From Vitis vinifera (lineage: Eukaryota; Streptophyta; Magnoliopsida; Vitales; Vitaceae): a DNA stretch of 64,000 nt. Both the position numbers and the translations under genes were made by a program. The notes under the pieces were generated by a model, which made no database searches, was not told the origin of the DNA, and saw only the letters and a program-made list of their open reading frames with translations. The stretch covers positions 1,685,501 through 1,749,500 of the forward strand of contig NC_081811.1 of assembly GCF_030704535.1 (NCBI RefSeq), given 5' to 3'. Within the stretch, counting starts at the first letter, position 1. Every line of letters starts with the position of its first letter. Positions 35,801 to 48,900 of the stretch are shown one piece after another.

Positions 35801-36229
35801 ATCGTACATATTTATATATTCAAATAAAATAAATAAAAATAAAGAGTCAAATAGTGATAAAGTAAAAAATCTTGATATAAGTTTATGACATACATTTTTG
35901 TGAGAAAAAAGAGAGAATGGTATTTCTATTTATCTTAAAAGGAGAACGTCTTTTTCTTGATTGATAACGTGTTGTAAAATTATAAAGTGAAAGAAGAAGA
36001 AAACAAGAAAGATAAATTAGAATGTAGGAAGATAATAAAATATATTTGGGTATCTAGTCACAAAGAGATATACATTAATATGGATGATTATCCACAAGTT
36101 CCCATAATCCGATAAATTCTCATATTTTATAACAAGGACCTATTTTTTTTTTTTTTGGTTTTTTTAGTATTTGAATGTTTGTTTGGTCCAACAATTTGTT
36201 GTTTCAAATAATTATAATATAAAAGAATA

Positions 36230-36508
36230 AGGGTTCGTTTCATCATAATTTTTAAAATTTATTTCTTAAAGCTATTTTTTATTTTTTAACTTAAAAACTG
36301 TATTTAAAAACAAGTTTTAGAAAAAAGAATCACAAAATAAACCCAAAGTTTCCATTTTGTTTTTAAAAGCCAATGAGAACAACTTTTATTTGTTATTTAA
36401 AAATTGTTTTCAAAAAACAACAATCAACAATGTTACAAAATTTTAAAAGAGGTTTTTTATTCTATTTAAAAAAAAAATGTTTTTAAATCACATGATCAAA
36501 CAGACTCT
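36230..36508. mobile_element. Candidate MITE-like fold-back, AT-rich
   Basis: The left end AGGGTTCGTTTCATCAT matches the complement of the right end ATGATCAAACAGACTCT at 13 of 17 positions, and the interior is rich in complementary A and T runs. A similar right end (AATCACACGACCAATAGACTC) occurs near 8460-8480. No clear target duplication was found, so the assignment is tentative. Confidence 0.35.
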
Positions 36509-37088
36509 AAATTTTTTTATAATTTTTATTTTTCTAAAAACAAAACAAACACCCTCATTTGTATAAAAACATTAAGAAATCATTTTTTTTTTACACTTAA
36601 AAACATTTTTTTTTTTGATGTGGCCAAATGACCCCTTAATTTAAAAAAAAACCATTATGTTTTTAATTCATTGATTTTATTATCTTTTCCAAATATAACC
36701 AAATAAGATTTAAAAAAAAAATATAAAAATTTCTTCACTATTTTGTTTCATTATATTATTCTTCTCAATTTTCTCGTCCCCAAATTTCATAAAATTTGAA
36801 TCACTATATAATGATACAATGATTAAGGTATAAATCATATGCAAAATATTTTAATGGTTCAAAGATTAAGGTATAATCATATGTAGAATATTGAAATAAG
36901 CTATAAAACAATGAAATGAATAAGGGACGAAGCAATAAGACCGATGTGGAATGGTTGTGTACACGTGTCAGCCAATATATGGAATGATTTTATTTTTTAT
37001 TTATTAAATATATATTTTTTACATCGAATCATCGTATGCCACCTTGCACTTTTCGTTTCACCGCCACTCCCCTAAATTTACAAATTCT

Positions 37089-37159
37089 CTGGCGGGAGCG
37101 CCAGATGGGAACAACTCATTCGAAAAAAAGGGCGCGCCCTCATTTCCCGCCATATAAAA
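37089..37159 (+). promoter_or_regulatory. Core promoter of the ARM/BTB gene with an E2F-like site
   Basis: The TATA box TATAAAA (37153-37159) lies 61 bases before the ATG. TTTCCCGC (37143-37150), matching the E2F consensus TTTSSCGC, is immediately upstream. An inverted repeat CTGGCGGGAGCGCCAG spans 37089-37104. E2F/DP control would suit a cell-cycle-linked ARM/BTB protein, but binding is inferred from the motif only. Confidence 0.5.
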
Positions 37160-37220
37160 GCGAAACCGAAACTCTCCATTTCATCTCCCCGATACGCAGA
37201 TCTTCTCTGGCATCGCCACC

Positions 37221-40200
37221 ATGGAAAAGGTTGGAGTAGCGTCTGCAAGGAAAAGCCTGAAGCGAAAGCTCGAAGAGGAGTTCGAAGAGGATGGCAGATT
37301 GGATGCTCTCTCACAACCCCACGCGCTTCGCGAACTGGTGCGCGAGGTCGGCGTGCATGTCAGCGTTCTCAACTCTGCTATTTCTTCGTCCGAAGCCGAT
37401 CGATCCGCTGCTAAGCGCGCCGTTCATGTTCTGACCGAGCTTGCAAAGAACGGTGATGAACCGCTTGATTACTTCTCTATTCGTGTTGTTAGAGTTTGGT
37501 GCCGTTTGGTTTCTGAGAAAACGGAGGGAAAGGGGGGAAAAAGGAAATTTAACTTTTCGGGGTGTTTCGTCTTGATTTTACAATGAATATTCACTTAAGC
37601 TGAGTTTGTTAGTTGCATTGGGTTAAATTGGTTGGAGGGTTATGTTTTATTGGATTCTTCGTATCAGTTTCGTCATTTTTCGTTATATTTTGTTGCTTTA
37701 TTAATATATCGGGTATAGTTATTGGGTTCTGGTCGGGATTTAGGATCCTTTCTATTTTGAGAAAGTAGACGAAAATAAATGAAAAGAGATTTAGAATCTT
37801 ATGAATGAAATTCCAATTTCAGGTTCTCATTTATCTATATGTTTCCTTGATAGTCATCTGTAGAATTAGGTTTTAAATTTGATAATTCGTGTCCTTGCAG
37901 ATGAAATTGCGAATGTGATTGTTGATTGTCAAGTTGTGCCGGCTCTGGTTGGGCATCTTCAGTCACCTCCACCCTTGGTAGAAGGTGACAGCAGCCCGAT
38001 TCCATTTGAGCATGAGGTCGAGAAAGGGTGTGCCCTTGCACTCGGACTCCTTGCTGTAAAGGTAATAAACTTCGCTCATAGTTAGTCTTGATTAATTTAA
38101 TTCCAAGTTTTTTCATTTTGTTGTTATATTCTGTTTGGCCAGATACTTTTTCCAGTTTCATAGGACAAACACTTAGCAAAACTGGTCCTTTACTCATATT
38201 GATTGTTTTGTCGAGCAGCCAGAGCATCAACAACTCATTGTCGATGCAGGGGCTCTGCCTCATCTTGTGGAACTCCTAAAGAGGCATAGGTCTGGTTATA
38301 AAACTCGGGCTGTCAATAGTGTTGTAAGGAGAGCAGCCGATGCAATAACAAACCTAGCTCATGAGAACAGTAACATCAAAACCCGTGTCAGGTTTGCTTC
38401 CTTGCATGCGTTTTAGTTGCCACAAGTACACCGTCGTGCCTTTTTGTGACAGATTTAGTTCTATACTCAGGATTGAAGGTGGTATCCCGCCCCTTGTTGA
38501 GTTGCTTAAATTCATTGACACAAAGGTTCAGAAAGCAGCTGCAGGAGCTTTGCGAACCCTCGCATTTAAAAATGATGAAAATAAAAATCAGGTTATTGAC
38601 TTTTCCTTGTTCAGAATCCTATTGGGATCATAACTATTGTTAGTGACATGAAATTACACTTTTGCAGATTGTGGAATGCAATGCTTTACCTATGCTTATT
38701 CTAATGCTCAGATCTGAGGACACAGGTGTACACTATGAAGCGGTTAGCTCTCATCATAAGATTTTAATTGGAACTTTTGCTTTGATTATCTTGGGAATCT
38801 TGTTCCTGTACTTTGCATTGTCTTCAGTATTAGCTGATTGTTTTGGAGTCTATCAGATTGGTGTGATTGGGAATCTGGTTCACTCATCCCCCAACATAAA
38901 GAAAGACGTCCTTTTTGCTGGAGCTTTACAACCTGTTATTGAGTTGCTCAGGTATTGCTGATTATTTCATTATGTTATTCTTCCAGTTTCTATGACTGCT
39001 TCTTAGAGGGGTTTTTTTTTTTTTTTTTTTGTTTTGTTTTGTTTTTTTTGTTTTTTTGTTTTTTGTTTTTTTCTCTGTTTGTTATATGGTTGAAATTCCT
39101 TTCTAATTGTCTGCAAATCGTCCATGAAGTTTACACAGAATTCATTTTTTCTTGGTGCCTTTCTCTTTTCCAAATTTCAAGTGTAATTTTGATGACAGGT
39201 CCAGCTGTTCTGAGAGCCAAAGAGAGGCAGCTTTGTTACTTGGGCAATTTGCTGCTGCTGATTCAGATTGCAAGGTGGATTAAATAATATTTCCTCATTT
39301 CCCTTGAATTGTAAAACTTCTATGTCAATACTCAAGGAGAAATGCCATAATAACTGATCCATTGATTTTGTCCTCATATCCCTCTTTTAGTATCATGAAT
39401 TTTTTTTTCCCATATTTTTTTTATTGAGTGATGTTCCAACATGAGGTTCATGCAGGCACACATTGTACAGAGAGGTGCTGTCCAACCATTAATTGATATG
39501 CTCCAGTCTCCTGATGTGCAGCTTAGGGAAATGTCAGCTTTTGCTCTAGGGAGGTTGGCACAGGTTATTACTTCTCTGATTTCATCATGCAGTGCTTAAA
39601 CAGATATACAGATGTAATTGTAACACAATTTTAGCTATCATATTGTTGGCTGATCTCATTTTTTCAGTTATTGTCACTGCTTTCATTTTCTTTTTTATGA
39701 AATATGAATAGCATTCTCCTTGGGTGCTGCTTTAGATAAGGATTACTAGTCTTTACATGCAGTATGAGAAGCCTCTTTCTCTTGTTCCTTGTCTTTTGGT
39801 TGTGCTAATAACCTTCAGACGGGTTTTTGATGTATGAATGGACACTTGAATGCATTTCAGTCTTAGAGTTCATACTTGTGGCTGCTTGCTATTATACTGA
39901 TGTTTTTGGATTCTCTTCAGTGTCCATCATAGCAAATCCCGAATGTGCAGGCAATTAGATTTTCCCTTTCTTGGGATAATGTAATGCAACATTTAAGTTT
40001 ATGTCATTTGTGGGTGTGGCAGTGGTAGCTCCTCGTGAGGTAACCACTTGATGTTGGCTTGTGATCATGTTATTCACAAACTTGAAATTTTCTTATATTT
40101 TTCTTTATCTTCTTTTAAGTTTTAACATTTAAATGCTTGTGCAAGTAATGTAAATGGTTGCCAATACAAGCTTAAATTTCTATTTTTTTTCCCTACTATT

Positions 40201-43200
40201 GAAGTACTTGATTACAGAGACTGATATTTTCCTTTATTGGTGCTTAATAATGACTGAAGAAAATTTGATCCTTATGGAAATCTGCTGGCATAGTTGAAAA
40301 AATTCAACAAAGGATTTTTCTTGGTTTACTAAAAGGTTATCATTTTTAGGACCACCACAACCAAGCTGGAATTGCTCATAATGGAGGTATGGTGCCATTG
40401 TTGAAGCTTCTTGATTCAAGAAATGGATCTCTTCAACACAATGCTGCATTTGCTCTGTATGGTCTTGCAGATAATGAGGTATTATAACACTCATGGGATC
40501 ATTATTCAATCTGTAGTTGTGTTTGTTTTTCTCAAGTTACTCATCTTAAAATGGGAATGTAGTGGAACTAATTTAAAGTTTCTTCTGTAGGATAATGTTG
40601 CAGACCTTGTCAGAGTAGGAGGTGTTCAAAAACTTCAAGAGGGGGTATTCAATGCCCAAGTATGCTACATGCTTACTTCATTTTACAGTTTACTTAAATT
40701 GCTGCTTCTAGGTTCTTGATTTTTAATTTTCTCCTCAAAGCTGAATAGAGTTGAAAAATCATCACTCCCTCCCCCGTCTCCCTTTTTTCCTGTTTAATCA
40801 TAGTTTCTCAGTTGTCTGCTGATGTACTTGCAGCCAACTAAGGATTGTGTGGCAAAGACATTGAAAAGATTAGAGGAGAAGATTCATGGACGAGTGAGTT
40901 TTCCTTTATGGGCTAGACTTCTTTGGTTTTTTTTCATCCAGTTCTTTTGCATTTGTTGCCAGTTAGCTACCTCCCTTACACAACAAGTTTATTCATTGGC
41001 TTATTAAGATTTATTATATATTTTCTTGGGGCAAGTGCTAAAACTTCAGAAATAAACTTGTGCTATCTTATCAGGCTTGAATTCTTTCTCCTTGATGTCA
41101 AATTGGTTTTTGGCATTACTTGGTGTTGATAATTACTGTTTCTTTATTGCTTTATTTAACAGGTAATGAACCATCTATTATATCTAATGAGGGTAGCAGA
41201 GAAGTCTGTACAAAGACGAGTTGTTCTGGCTCTTGCTCATCTGTGTTCCCTTGAACATCAAAAAATTATTTTTATTGATGGCCATGGTATAAATCACTAT
41301 GCCAACTCTTTTGGTCTGCATTTTGTCTTGTACAGAAGTTTATTCTAATTATTCAGTGAGTCTGGATTCTGATTTTGTAATGATTGTGGCTTATATGCAA
41401 AATGTTTTGCAGGATTAGAGTTGCTGTTGGAGCTTCTTGAATCTACAAGCGTGAAGCACCAACAAGATGCTTCAGTGGCATTGTACAAGTTGGCTAACAA
41501 AGCTACTTCACTCTGTGTCGTGGATGCAGCTCCTCTATCACCAACACCCCAGGTATCTTTTCTCCTTGTTTCTTATTTGTTTGTGGTAGGTGCATTCTTG
41601 TGTTCAAGTTGAGGCCATAGGGTAGCATGACATGCAGTCCTGAACTGAAATAAAAAAAGATATTTAGTTTTTAATTAAATGTTTGTGATTTGAATTAATT
41701 CATGGAATTATTTCTTGTTCTGTTAATTGAATTCTCAATTAATGTCTCATGCAAAATATTAAAGATCTTTTTTCCATTGTCTGGCAAAAGACTATGTGGA
41801 GTCTGCAGATGAGTTGATTTTTTCTTTTAATTGCTCGAAATTCTTGCTGTCCTGTAACACTCACAGTTGTTCTGAGCGTCTTATGGTACTTAAGTTTGTA
41901 TTAATATGGGCTACAATATGTTTGGGATTCCTATATCCCAAATGATGTTTTGGTTGGCAACACAGATATTGGTTCATTACTTTGGGTTGTTGCAGTCATC
42001 TTTATTTTAAAGCTACAATATTTATATTGATTTGTCGTAGTAGTTTGACTTACAGTTCTTATGGTCGTGAACCAAAATTAACTATTTTAGTTTATAGTTT
42101 CGCCAGCCATAAATTTGTCCAAGATTAGTCACAGTGATTTTATTTCCCTGTCATTTTTAATGGAAATTGTCCAACTATTGATTGTAGCATGATGGTGATA
42201 ATGCACATTGGACCTCCATGTTGGTTATGGAAGTACTGAAATTTCTTTCCTTTGTTCAGTCCAGCGACTTTGGTTGAGAAGCAATACTTTTATTATTTAT
42301 TTGGTGTTTGTGAGTTTTGAGTGGTTTCAAAACTTCTGCATCTACTCTTTCCTGGAGGGTCTGAAGTGTTGATATCTTCTCTCAATTTCAGTTCACGTAA
42401 ATCTTTTTGATCAGTGTTCTAAAAGTACACAGAAGAAGGTTTTCACTATGGCTCTTTCCTTTCCCCCTCCCATCATTTTTGTGCCCGCTGATGTTACATG
42501 CTGTTGTGTTTCTCTTCCCCTCAATGTTTTGAAAATGATCATTTGTTATGAATACTTGTTTCTTCCCTCCTAAAACAGAGAAGTAGACTTCCTTTTTGTT
42601 GTCTGTTTAGAGGTTCATTTATGTGGATGGTCATTACCTCATTATTTCTGTCAAGAGCATTAAATCAGTATTACTTGAAAAGAATGGTTAGCAAATCATC
42701 TCTGTTGTTTTACTCCAATGATCTTATTCTTTTGGATGTTAAAGGACTCGAACAATTTTTAGGTTTTCTATTAAGCCTTTCAATTTTGTTGCAGGTGTAT
42801 TTGGGTGAGCAGTATGTAAACAATTCGACACTCTCTGATGTTACATTCCTAGTTGAAGGTAGTCAACTTGTTATCACTTCCAAATTTTGTTGTTTGTATT
42901 TTTGTTATGTACTGCAATCCCTACTTAAAATCCATGCAGCATTGGGGTGATCCCAAACACTCTCAGTGCCCATTTCAGCTTGGCTCAAGCGGCCTTGAGT
43001 ATTGTCTAAGCAAAAGAAGTGAAATAAAGAGTCAAAAGTAGACAACATTTAAGGAAAGCAAGTGTAGTGACAGTAAAAGTTTTGGTGTACAGTCTAGCTT
43101 TCAATTTGGAGATTTTGACACATTAGGGACTTAAGATCCCCATGGCTAAGAATTAGACTGAGCTTGTACAGTAAAGCTTCCAAGCATTACTGCACTCACT

Positions 43201-44810
43201 CTTTTCAAGTGTTTTATTTCTTAGGCTCTTTATTTTGCTTTGCCTAGAGGGTATCTAAGGGTGCTCTAGTGTGGCTGATATTGGCACTTGAGACTGCTAG
43301 GTTATGCTATTTAAAAAAAATAATATTTGAATCTTTAATCTATGTTCTTTATCACATTAAATTTATTGTGCTTTCCTTTTACCAGGGAAACGGTTCTATG
43401 CTCACAGAATTTGTCTACTTGCTTCTTCTGATGCGTTTCGTGCTATGTTTGATGGAGGTTACCGGGTCAGCATCTACTGCCTTTAAAGCACTCTTTTTGG
43501 TCCAATGTTGATGCTTTTGTGATTTTGCCCCAACTTTACCTCTCCCCCACCTTTTATTTTCTTGAAGATCATGAAAAAATGCAAAAAACTAGAATACAAA
43601 TATCTGTGTTTTGTGTGGGAGACTTCCCTCTTCCATTACATGGGTCCTTAAGTCAGTAAGCTGTTTCTACTATTAAAGAAAGCCATCAAACTTGTGCAAT
43701 CCATTGGGCCCCTACTTGGGCAGCAACAATCCTGTGAGCCATAATGTAGAAAAGGGAGATGACTTAATGAAGATTTGGCTTATTATTTATGTTAGTTTTG
43801 AATATCAATTGCAGGAGAAGGATGCTCAAGACATAGAGATCCCCAATATTAGATGGGATGTCTTTGAGTTGATGATGAGGTCAGAATTTCTAGATTTGCC
43901 ATGTTATTAAAAAGGAAAAGGCATTGATTGTTCCCCACAATATGCTGATGTTTCACTGTTTCTATTTTTTATCTTATGCTTGCAGATACATATACACAGG
44001 ATCAGTGGATGTCAATTTAGATATTGCACAGGATCTTCTCAGAGCTGCTGATCAGTATCTTTTAGAAGGACTTAAGCGTCTCTGTGAATATGCAATTGCA
44101 CAGGTGAGCTAAGAAATCAGTTGGATAACTGCCTTTTCATTTTGTAGAACACGTATTGGTCTAAAACCTACTCATTATCTTCTTCAGGACATTTCTGTGG
44201 AAAATGTTTCGCTCATGTATGAGTTATCAGAGGCCTTTAACGCAATGACACTGAGACATACTTGCATCCTGTATATTTTGGAGCACTTTGAGAAATTGAC
44301 TGTTAAGCCATGGTATGTTCTTCTGAGCCACTAATACCTCCACAGATTTATTGAATGAAGTCAAACATAGACTGTTGCTCTGTTTTAAAGCCTATTTCTC
44401 TCTTACAACTTAATAGAACATCCAGGGATTTTTTACATTTGAAATCTATTCATTTCCTCAATATCTGTCAAACAAATTCAATGAAGACATGAGTTTCCTC
44501 CACAGATATTCTCCAAGCACACTTCAGTATGCCCGTTACATTATTCCTCTTGTAGTACCCTAGTACCATGTTCATTCCCCATCAGTTTTGGACCATCAAT
44601 TCTTAAATCAAATCAAACCTATGGTGATCAACATTATAAAAGTTTGACTGGAGGGCTTTCACCACTCTGCAGGATCTTAATATCTAATTATTATGTACAA
44701 AAAAATGCAGGTACTCTCGTCTGATCCAATGTATATTACCAGAAATCCGCAAATTCTTCAGAGAAGCACTTACCAAGCCGGTCGAACCAGTCCTGACCTT
44801 GTCGACATGA
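37221..44810 (+). CDS. ARIA: ARM-repeat protein with C-terminal BTB/POZ domain (ARIA/ABAP1 type)
   Basis: Nineteen exons join in phase to 704 aa: 37221-37452, 37901-38061, 38219-38391, 38471-38591, 38668-38742, 38857-38951, 39199-39274, 39456-39563, 40350-40478, 40591-40659, 40834-40893, 41163-41286, 41413-41552, 42795-42858, 43386-43465, 43815-43879, 43986-44103, 44188-44312, 44711-44810. A basic KSLKRKLEEE segment near the N-terminus may be a nuclear signal. Armadillo repeats cover about residues 60-520 (for example GALPHLVELLKRH and GGMVPLLKLLDSR). A BTB/POZ domain follows at about 535-640 (SDVTFLVEG, KRFYAHRICLLASS). Arabidopsis ARIA binds the bZIP factor ABF2 in abscisic-acid signalling; its paralogue ABAP1 restrains DNA replication licensing. 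Length and domain order fit both, and I cannot separate them from sequence alone. It is probably a nuclear adaptor, possibly for CUL3 ligases. Confidence 0.95.
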
Positions 44811-45140
44811 AGCTTGTACGAATGGTTCAGCCTAGGTTTTGATCTTTTGACTACACTTTCTCGACTAGGGATGAAGAATGTACAGAAAATAGAACTTCTT
44901 CCTCGTTGTTGAGGGAATGAGAGGAGTAAATTTGAGTAGTATTGACTTGTAGTTGTAGGCACGTACCTTGGGATGCTCTTACATTTTCATTATATAGATT
45001 GGTCAGATAGTGGGAACATATATGTAAAGTGGGTTTGGTTTTTGAACAAGCCACGAGCTTCAGATATTGGAAAAGAGACAACGGAGAAAACTATGAAGTT
45101 TCAATTTTCATGTCAATAAGTGAAGAGAAATACTAAATTT

Positions 45141-45360
45141 AAGAGTTTATTTTTTTATTGAATAGAAAAAGTTAAAATATTTGATTTTTTTTATTTAATT
45201 AAAAGTAATTTATTAATATTATTTAATATAATTAAATTGAATTTATTAATAATAGATTTATTTTTGTTATATTGAATGATGTTAATAAATTATTTTTAAT
45301 TTAATATAAAAAATTAAATATTTTAATTTTTTCTATTTTATCAAAAAATAAATATCATCT
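45141..45360. mobile_element. Degenerate MITE-like copy related to 4035-4257
   Basis: It shows the same order of motifs as the element at 4035-4257: TTGAATAGAAAAAGTTAAA near the left end, a central fold-back around ATTGAATTTATTAATAA and TTGAATGATGTTAATAAA, and TTTTTCTATTTTATC near the right end. It has drifted to higher AT content. It lies between the ARM/BTB gene and SCY2. Confidence 0.55.
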
Positions 45361-45982
45361 TAATATTAAAAGTGATAGTTTTAATATTAGCTCAAATTTT
45401 TATTTATTTATTTTTTCAAATACTCCAATGTTTGAAAATCAAATATAATTTTTAAATGATGTTTGTATGAATAGTATAATAATTGGTTTTATATTTATAA
45501 AATATAATTTTCAAACATAAATACAATTTTTGAGAATTTATTTTTATAATATATTATCGATGTTTTCAATTGTTTTTATAATATTTGAAAACATAAACAC
45601 ACATCTATGATACCTTTATAAAGAATAAGTTAATTTTTCTTTTCAATTCTAAGTTTTTAAAAAGTTTTATTTATAAAAACAATTAAAAATTGTTTTTAAT
45701 AAGTGTGTTCGAAAACATTATCGGGTAGATTCTTTTAAAATTTAAAATATGGTATAAATTAATTGTATTATAGTTTTCATTTTCACTGTTCCCCTGCATC
45801 CACCCGCACGATGCGGCCCACCACCGGCCATTCACCCAATGCCAAATTGCCAATAGAAATGCGGGTTCAGTGGATGGAACATGAGCAGCGAAGTAGAGGA
45901 TTGGAGCATGGAGATGAGCACTTTCGCTTTTTCATGTGTACCAGAGCAACTTTGGACTCTCCTGAGCGGTGCGAGTCTCGCC

Positions 45983-48900
45983 ATGGAAGCAACTCTTCTG
46001 AGCTCTCATCATTTCAATCCCCGATTCTTCTCTCCAAAACCCTTCAAATTTCCAGGTCTGTTCATCTGTTTGGTTCTCGAGAAAATGACCAAAAAAAATG
46101 GATAGAAAACAAATGAAATTGAGCCTTTTTCTGTTTTGTTATTGTTATTAGTAGGATTATTATTATTGTTATTATTTGTTTTCATTGACAAACACAAAGG
46201 CCTCCACTCTACTCAGTTCTGACACAACTATTTGCCTTCATATGTTTTTTTAACCCTAAGATTAAAAATTCCTTTGCTGTTCTTGGTCGCCAAACGGGGT
46301 AATTTAGCTTTACTCTCTCGGTTGTAACTTCATGATGTTGTTTTCCTTTGAAACTTGTTGTGAGCTTAATTTGTTTTGTTTTTTCTGTTTATGCTTGTGA
46401 ATGGTACCTTCTGTTGGACGTTAGGATCTTGTTTTTGGCGGTGGAGAGGGGTTCTAGGGTTTCGGAACGAGTCTTTTACTCGGTGACACTGATTTCAGAG
46501 GCTTGCATGGTGAAAGTTTATGAAATTCTAAATTGGTCCAGTGTTTGTTCTGTGTTAGGGAAGCTGGATGTTTATATTTTGCAGTTTTGTTTCTGTTTGT
46601 GTTGATCCTGTTAGTGGTTTTGTGGTGAGTATTATTTGTGAAATAGAGTTAAAATCAGTCAGCCATGTAAGAAGGTTTGGATTTCTAGCAATAGGATAAG
46701 TCTAATGGCTACTGGAGTGGCATTTGGCATATGGTATTCAGCAGGCCTCTTTGCAGCAGTTGTGTAATTGTTTTCATTTTTAAAATGAAAATAATGAACA
46801 TATTCATATTTAGTTTTTTTTAAATTGCTAAGGTGCTTACAATTTTTAAAATGCCAAAAACAATGATCCATTTTACTGTTTCTAAAAACATGTCATCAAA
46901 CATGTTCTCTATTTTCCTTTTGATTATTTTTTATCTGTTTTCAGAACAGGTAAGTGTTATCATTTCCCACCAAACAGGCCCTGTGTCATCTTTGATTCTC
47001 AATTAGTGCAGGGAAATGTGTAGCGAATGAAGTTTTCCACCCGATTGCAATGTGGGATACCCTAGATTTTTGTTCTGAGAAACTTAAAATGCTCCAATAC
47101 TTATGTGTTTCATGCCTTGCATTATGGGATATGCAGTATGCTTACTGGGTTATGATATATTTTTATTTTCGTCATACTAACATTTGCATATGCTGATTTA
47201 CTTGAGTTTAATTTGTAACTTTTATTTCTGACATACAGGTGGACAGGTTGAACATGGTCTCCAATTATGTTGTCCATTTTATGCTAGAACCAATGTTTCC
47301 CTTAAGTTGATCTCGTCAGAATCTAGTGCAAGGCGTTTTTCGCTGTTAAGCAGACCATTCTTGTCCAGAGCAAACAAAAAGTTGTGTGTTAATTTTTCAG
47401 AGCAGCTTCGAAGTGACTATTTGAATGCTGAGGCAACACCTTTGCAGTCTGTAAATGATGAATTATTTCCACAAAGACATGATGATGGATCAGATGTCTT
47501 TGGCCCCCACAATGTTAATAACTCAGAGACCTTACAGCCCAGAACTAAAATGTTCAGAAATAGATTTTTGAATTTTGCACGGCTGGGTTCTGTGCTGAAT
47601 AATGCTGCTGAATCTTTTTTCAAGAGTGAGATAAGACGGAGGTTATTTGTGACAGCAGTATTGCTTGTAATTAGTCGTGTTGGATATTTCATTCCTTTAC
47701 CCGGGTTTGATAGAAGGCTGATGCCTGAGGACTATCTTAGCTTTGTTTCAGGATCCGTTGGTGAGTAACATACGCATATCCATATAGATGTGTGTGATTG
47801 AACTGAATGTCTTGTGTATTTACTTAATAGCCATTTTAGTTGCATTCATATATTTTACTGAAAGCCTGTGTAATATTGATCAACAAAAGGTCAAGAACGA
47901 AGGGTGTTTATAAATCTGTGGAGAAATCCTCTCTAGAATTAAGCAAGCAACCAATTTTGAAAGCATATAAATTTGAGACATGACAAATCTGGAAAGTTCA
48001 AGCATGAAAAGCTCAAGTTACAAAGACTTGAGGTTCATCACATTTCCTCTGAAGATTGAAAATGTCCCAGTGCTTCAGAAGAGGCACATGTATATATGAT
48101 ACCGACATAACTTAGGTTCGTAGTTGCTATTAGGTATGACATGAGATGGGAAATTGAGAAAATTTGCATGAATTCACCACCCAACTAAATATCTAAACTA
48201 CTAGCTATTATAATGATTTTTAATGATCTAGTACTAATTCTGTTTTGATTAGGGGGAGGAAAAGCTGTTATTTCTATTTGTTCCTCACCTTGTTAGCCAC
48301 TCACACTTTGTTTTTGGCAGATGAACTTGGTGATTTTGCAGGAGAGCTTAAGCTGTCTCTTTTCCAGCTTGGAATCAGTCCTCAGATAGCAGCCTCCATT
48401 CTTATGCAGGTTTACTTTTTTCATACACCTGAATTTGCTTTTGTGTTTCTTCAATGTTCTATTTTTATTCATCCCATGTTCTCAAAACATGTTGTGAGAT
48501 CCTGGTGTTGTACATTGAATTAGTAACTTGGAGGGTAAAGGAGGGTTCAGTGATTAACAATAGACAGAAAGGCCACAAACTTAACAAGAAACAAGCCTGT
48601 ATGCATAGATTATCTTTGAATCACTGTTACAATAATATTTGTTAGCATGAAATCATGGAATTAATACACAGGTTCATTAAGCTATTTCTTTTTATCTATA
48701 TATTTCCATTCAAAGCTCTTGCTTCATTACTTTATAAAGAAACAGTATTCATTAAAGACATGCTTTCTGCCAAAGTTTCTCTTGTCATGCGTTCATTTTG
48801 TTCACATAATGAATCATGTGCACAGGTACTTTGTCATGTTGTTCCTTCCTTAGTGAAGCTGCGGAAAGAAGGCTTGGACGGCCATGAGAAGATTAAGAGT

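Larger units (their letters stand above)
32527..36133 (-). mobile_element. Decayed Ty1/copia retrotransposon relic
   Basis: On the minus strand, broken RT and RNase H sequence lies at about 32800-34570. The right end reads TGTTATAAAATATGAG leftward from 36133 and is mirrored at the left by TGTTATAAAATATGAT leftward from 32573, next to a purine tract (complement of TTCCCCTTTT). These look like the starts of the two LTRs. Only about 45 bases of the left LTR remain recognisable; the right one extends to about 35966. Gag and most of integrase are missing, replaced by a palindrome-rich stretch. Confidence 0.75.

Noticed and set aside
45763-46116. 117-codon frame at the start of SCY2
   Set aside because: It is a different frame from exon 1 and does not join exon 2 in phase; the frame starting at 45881/45983 does.
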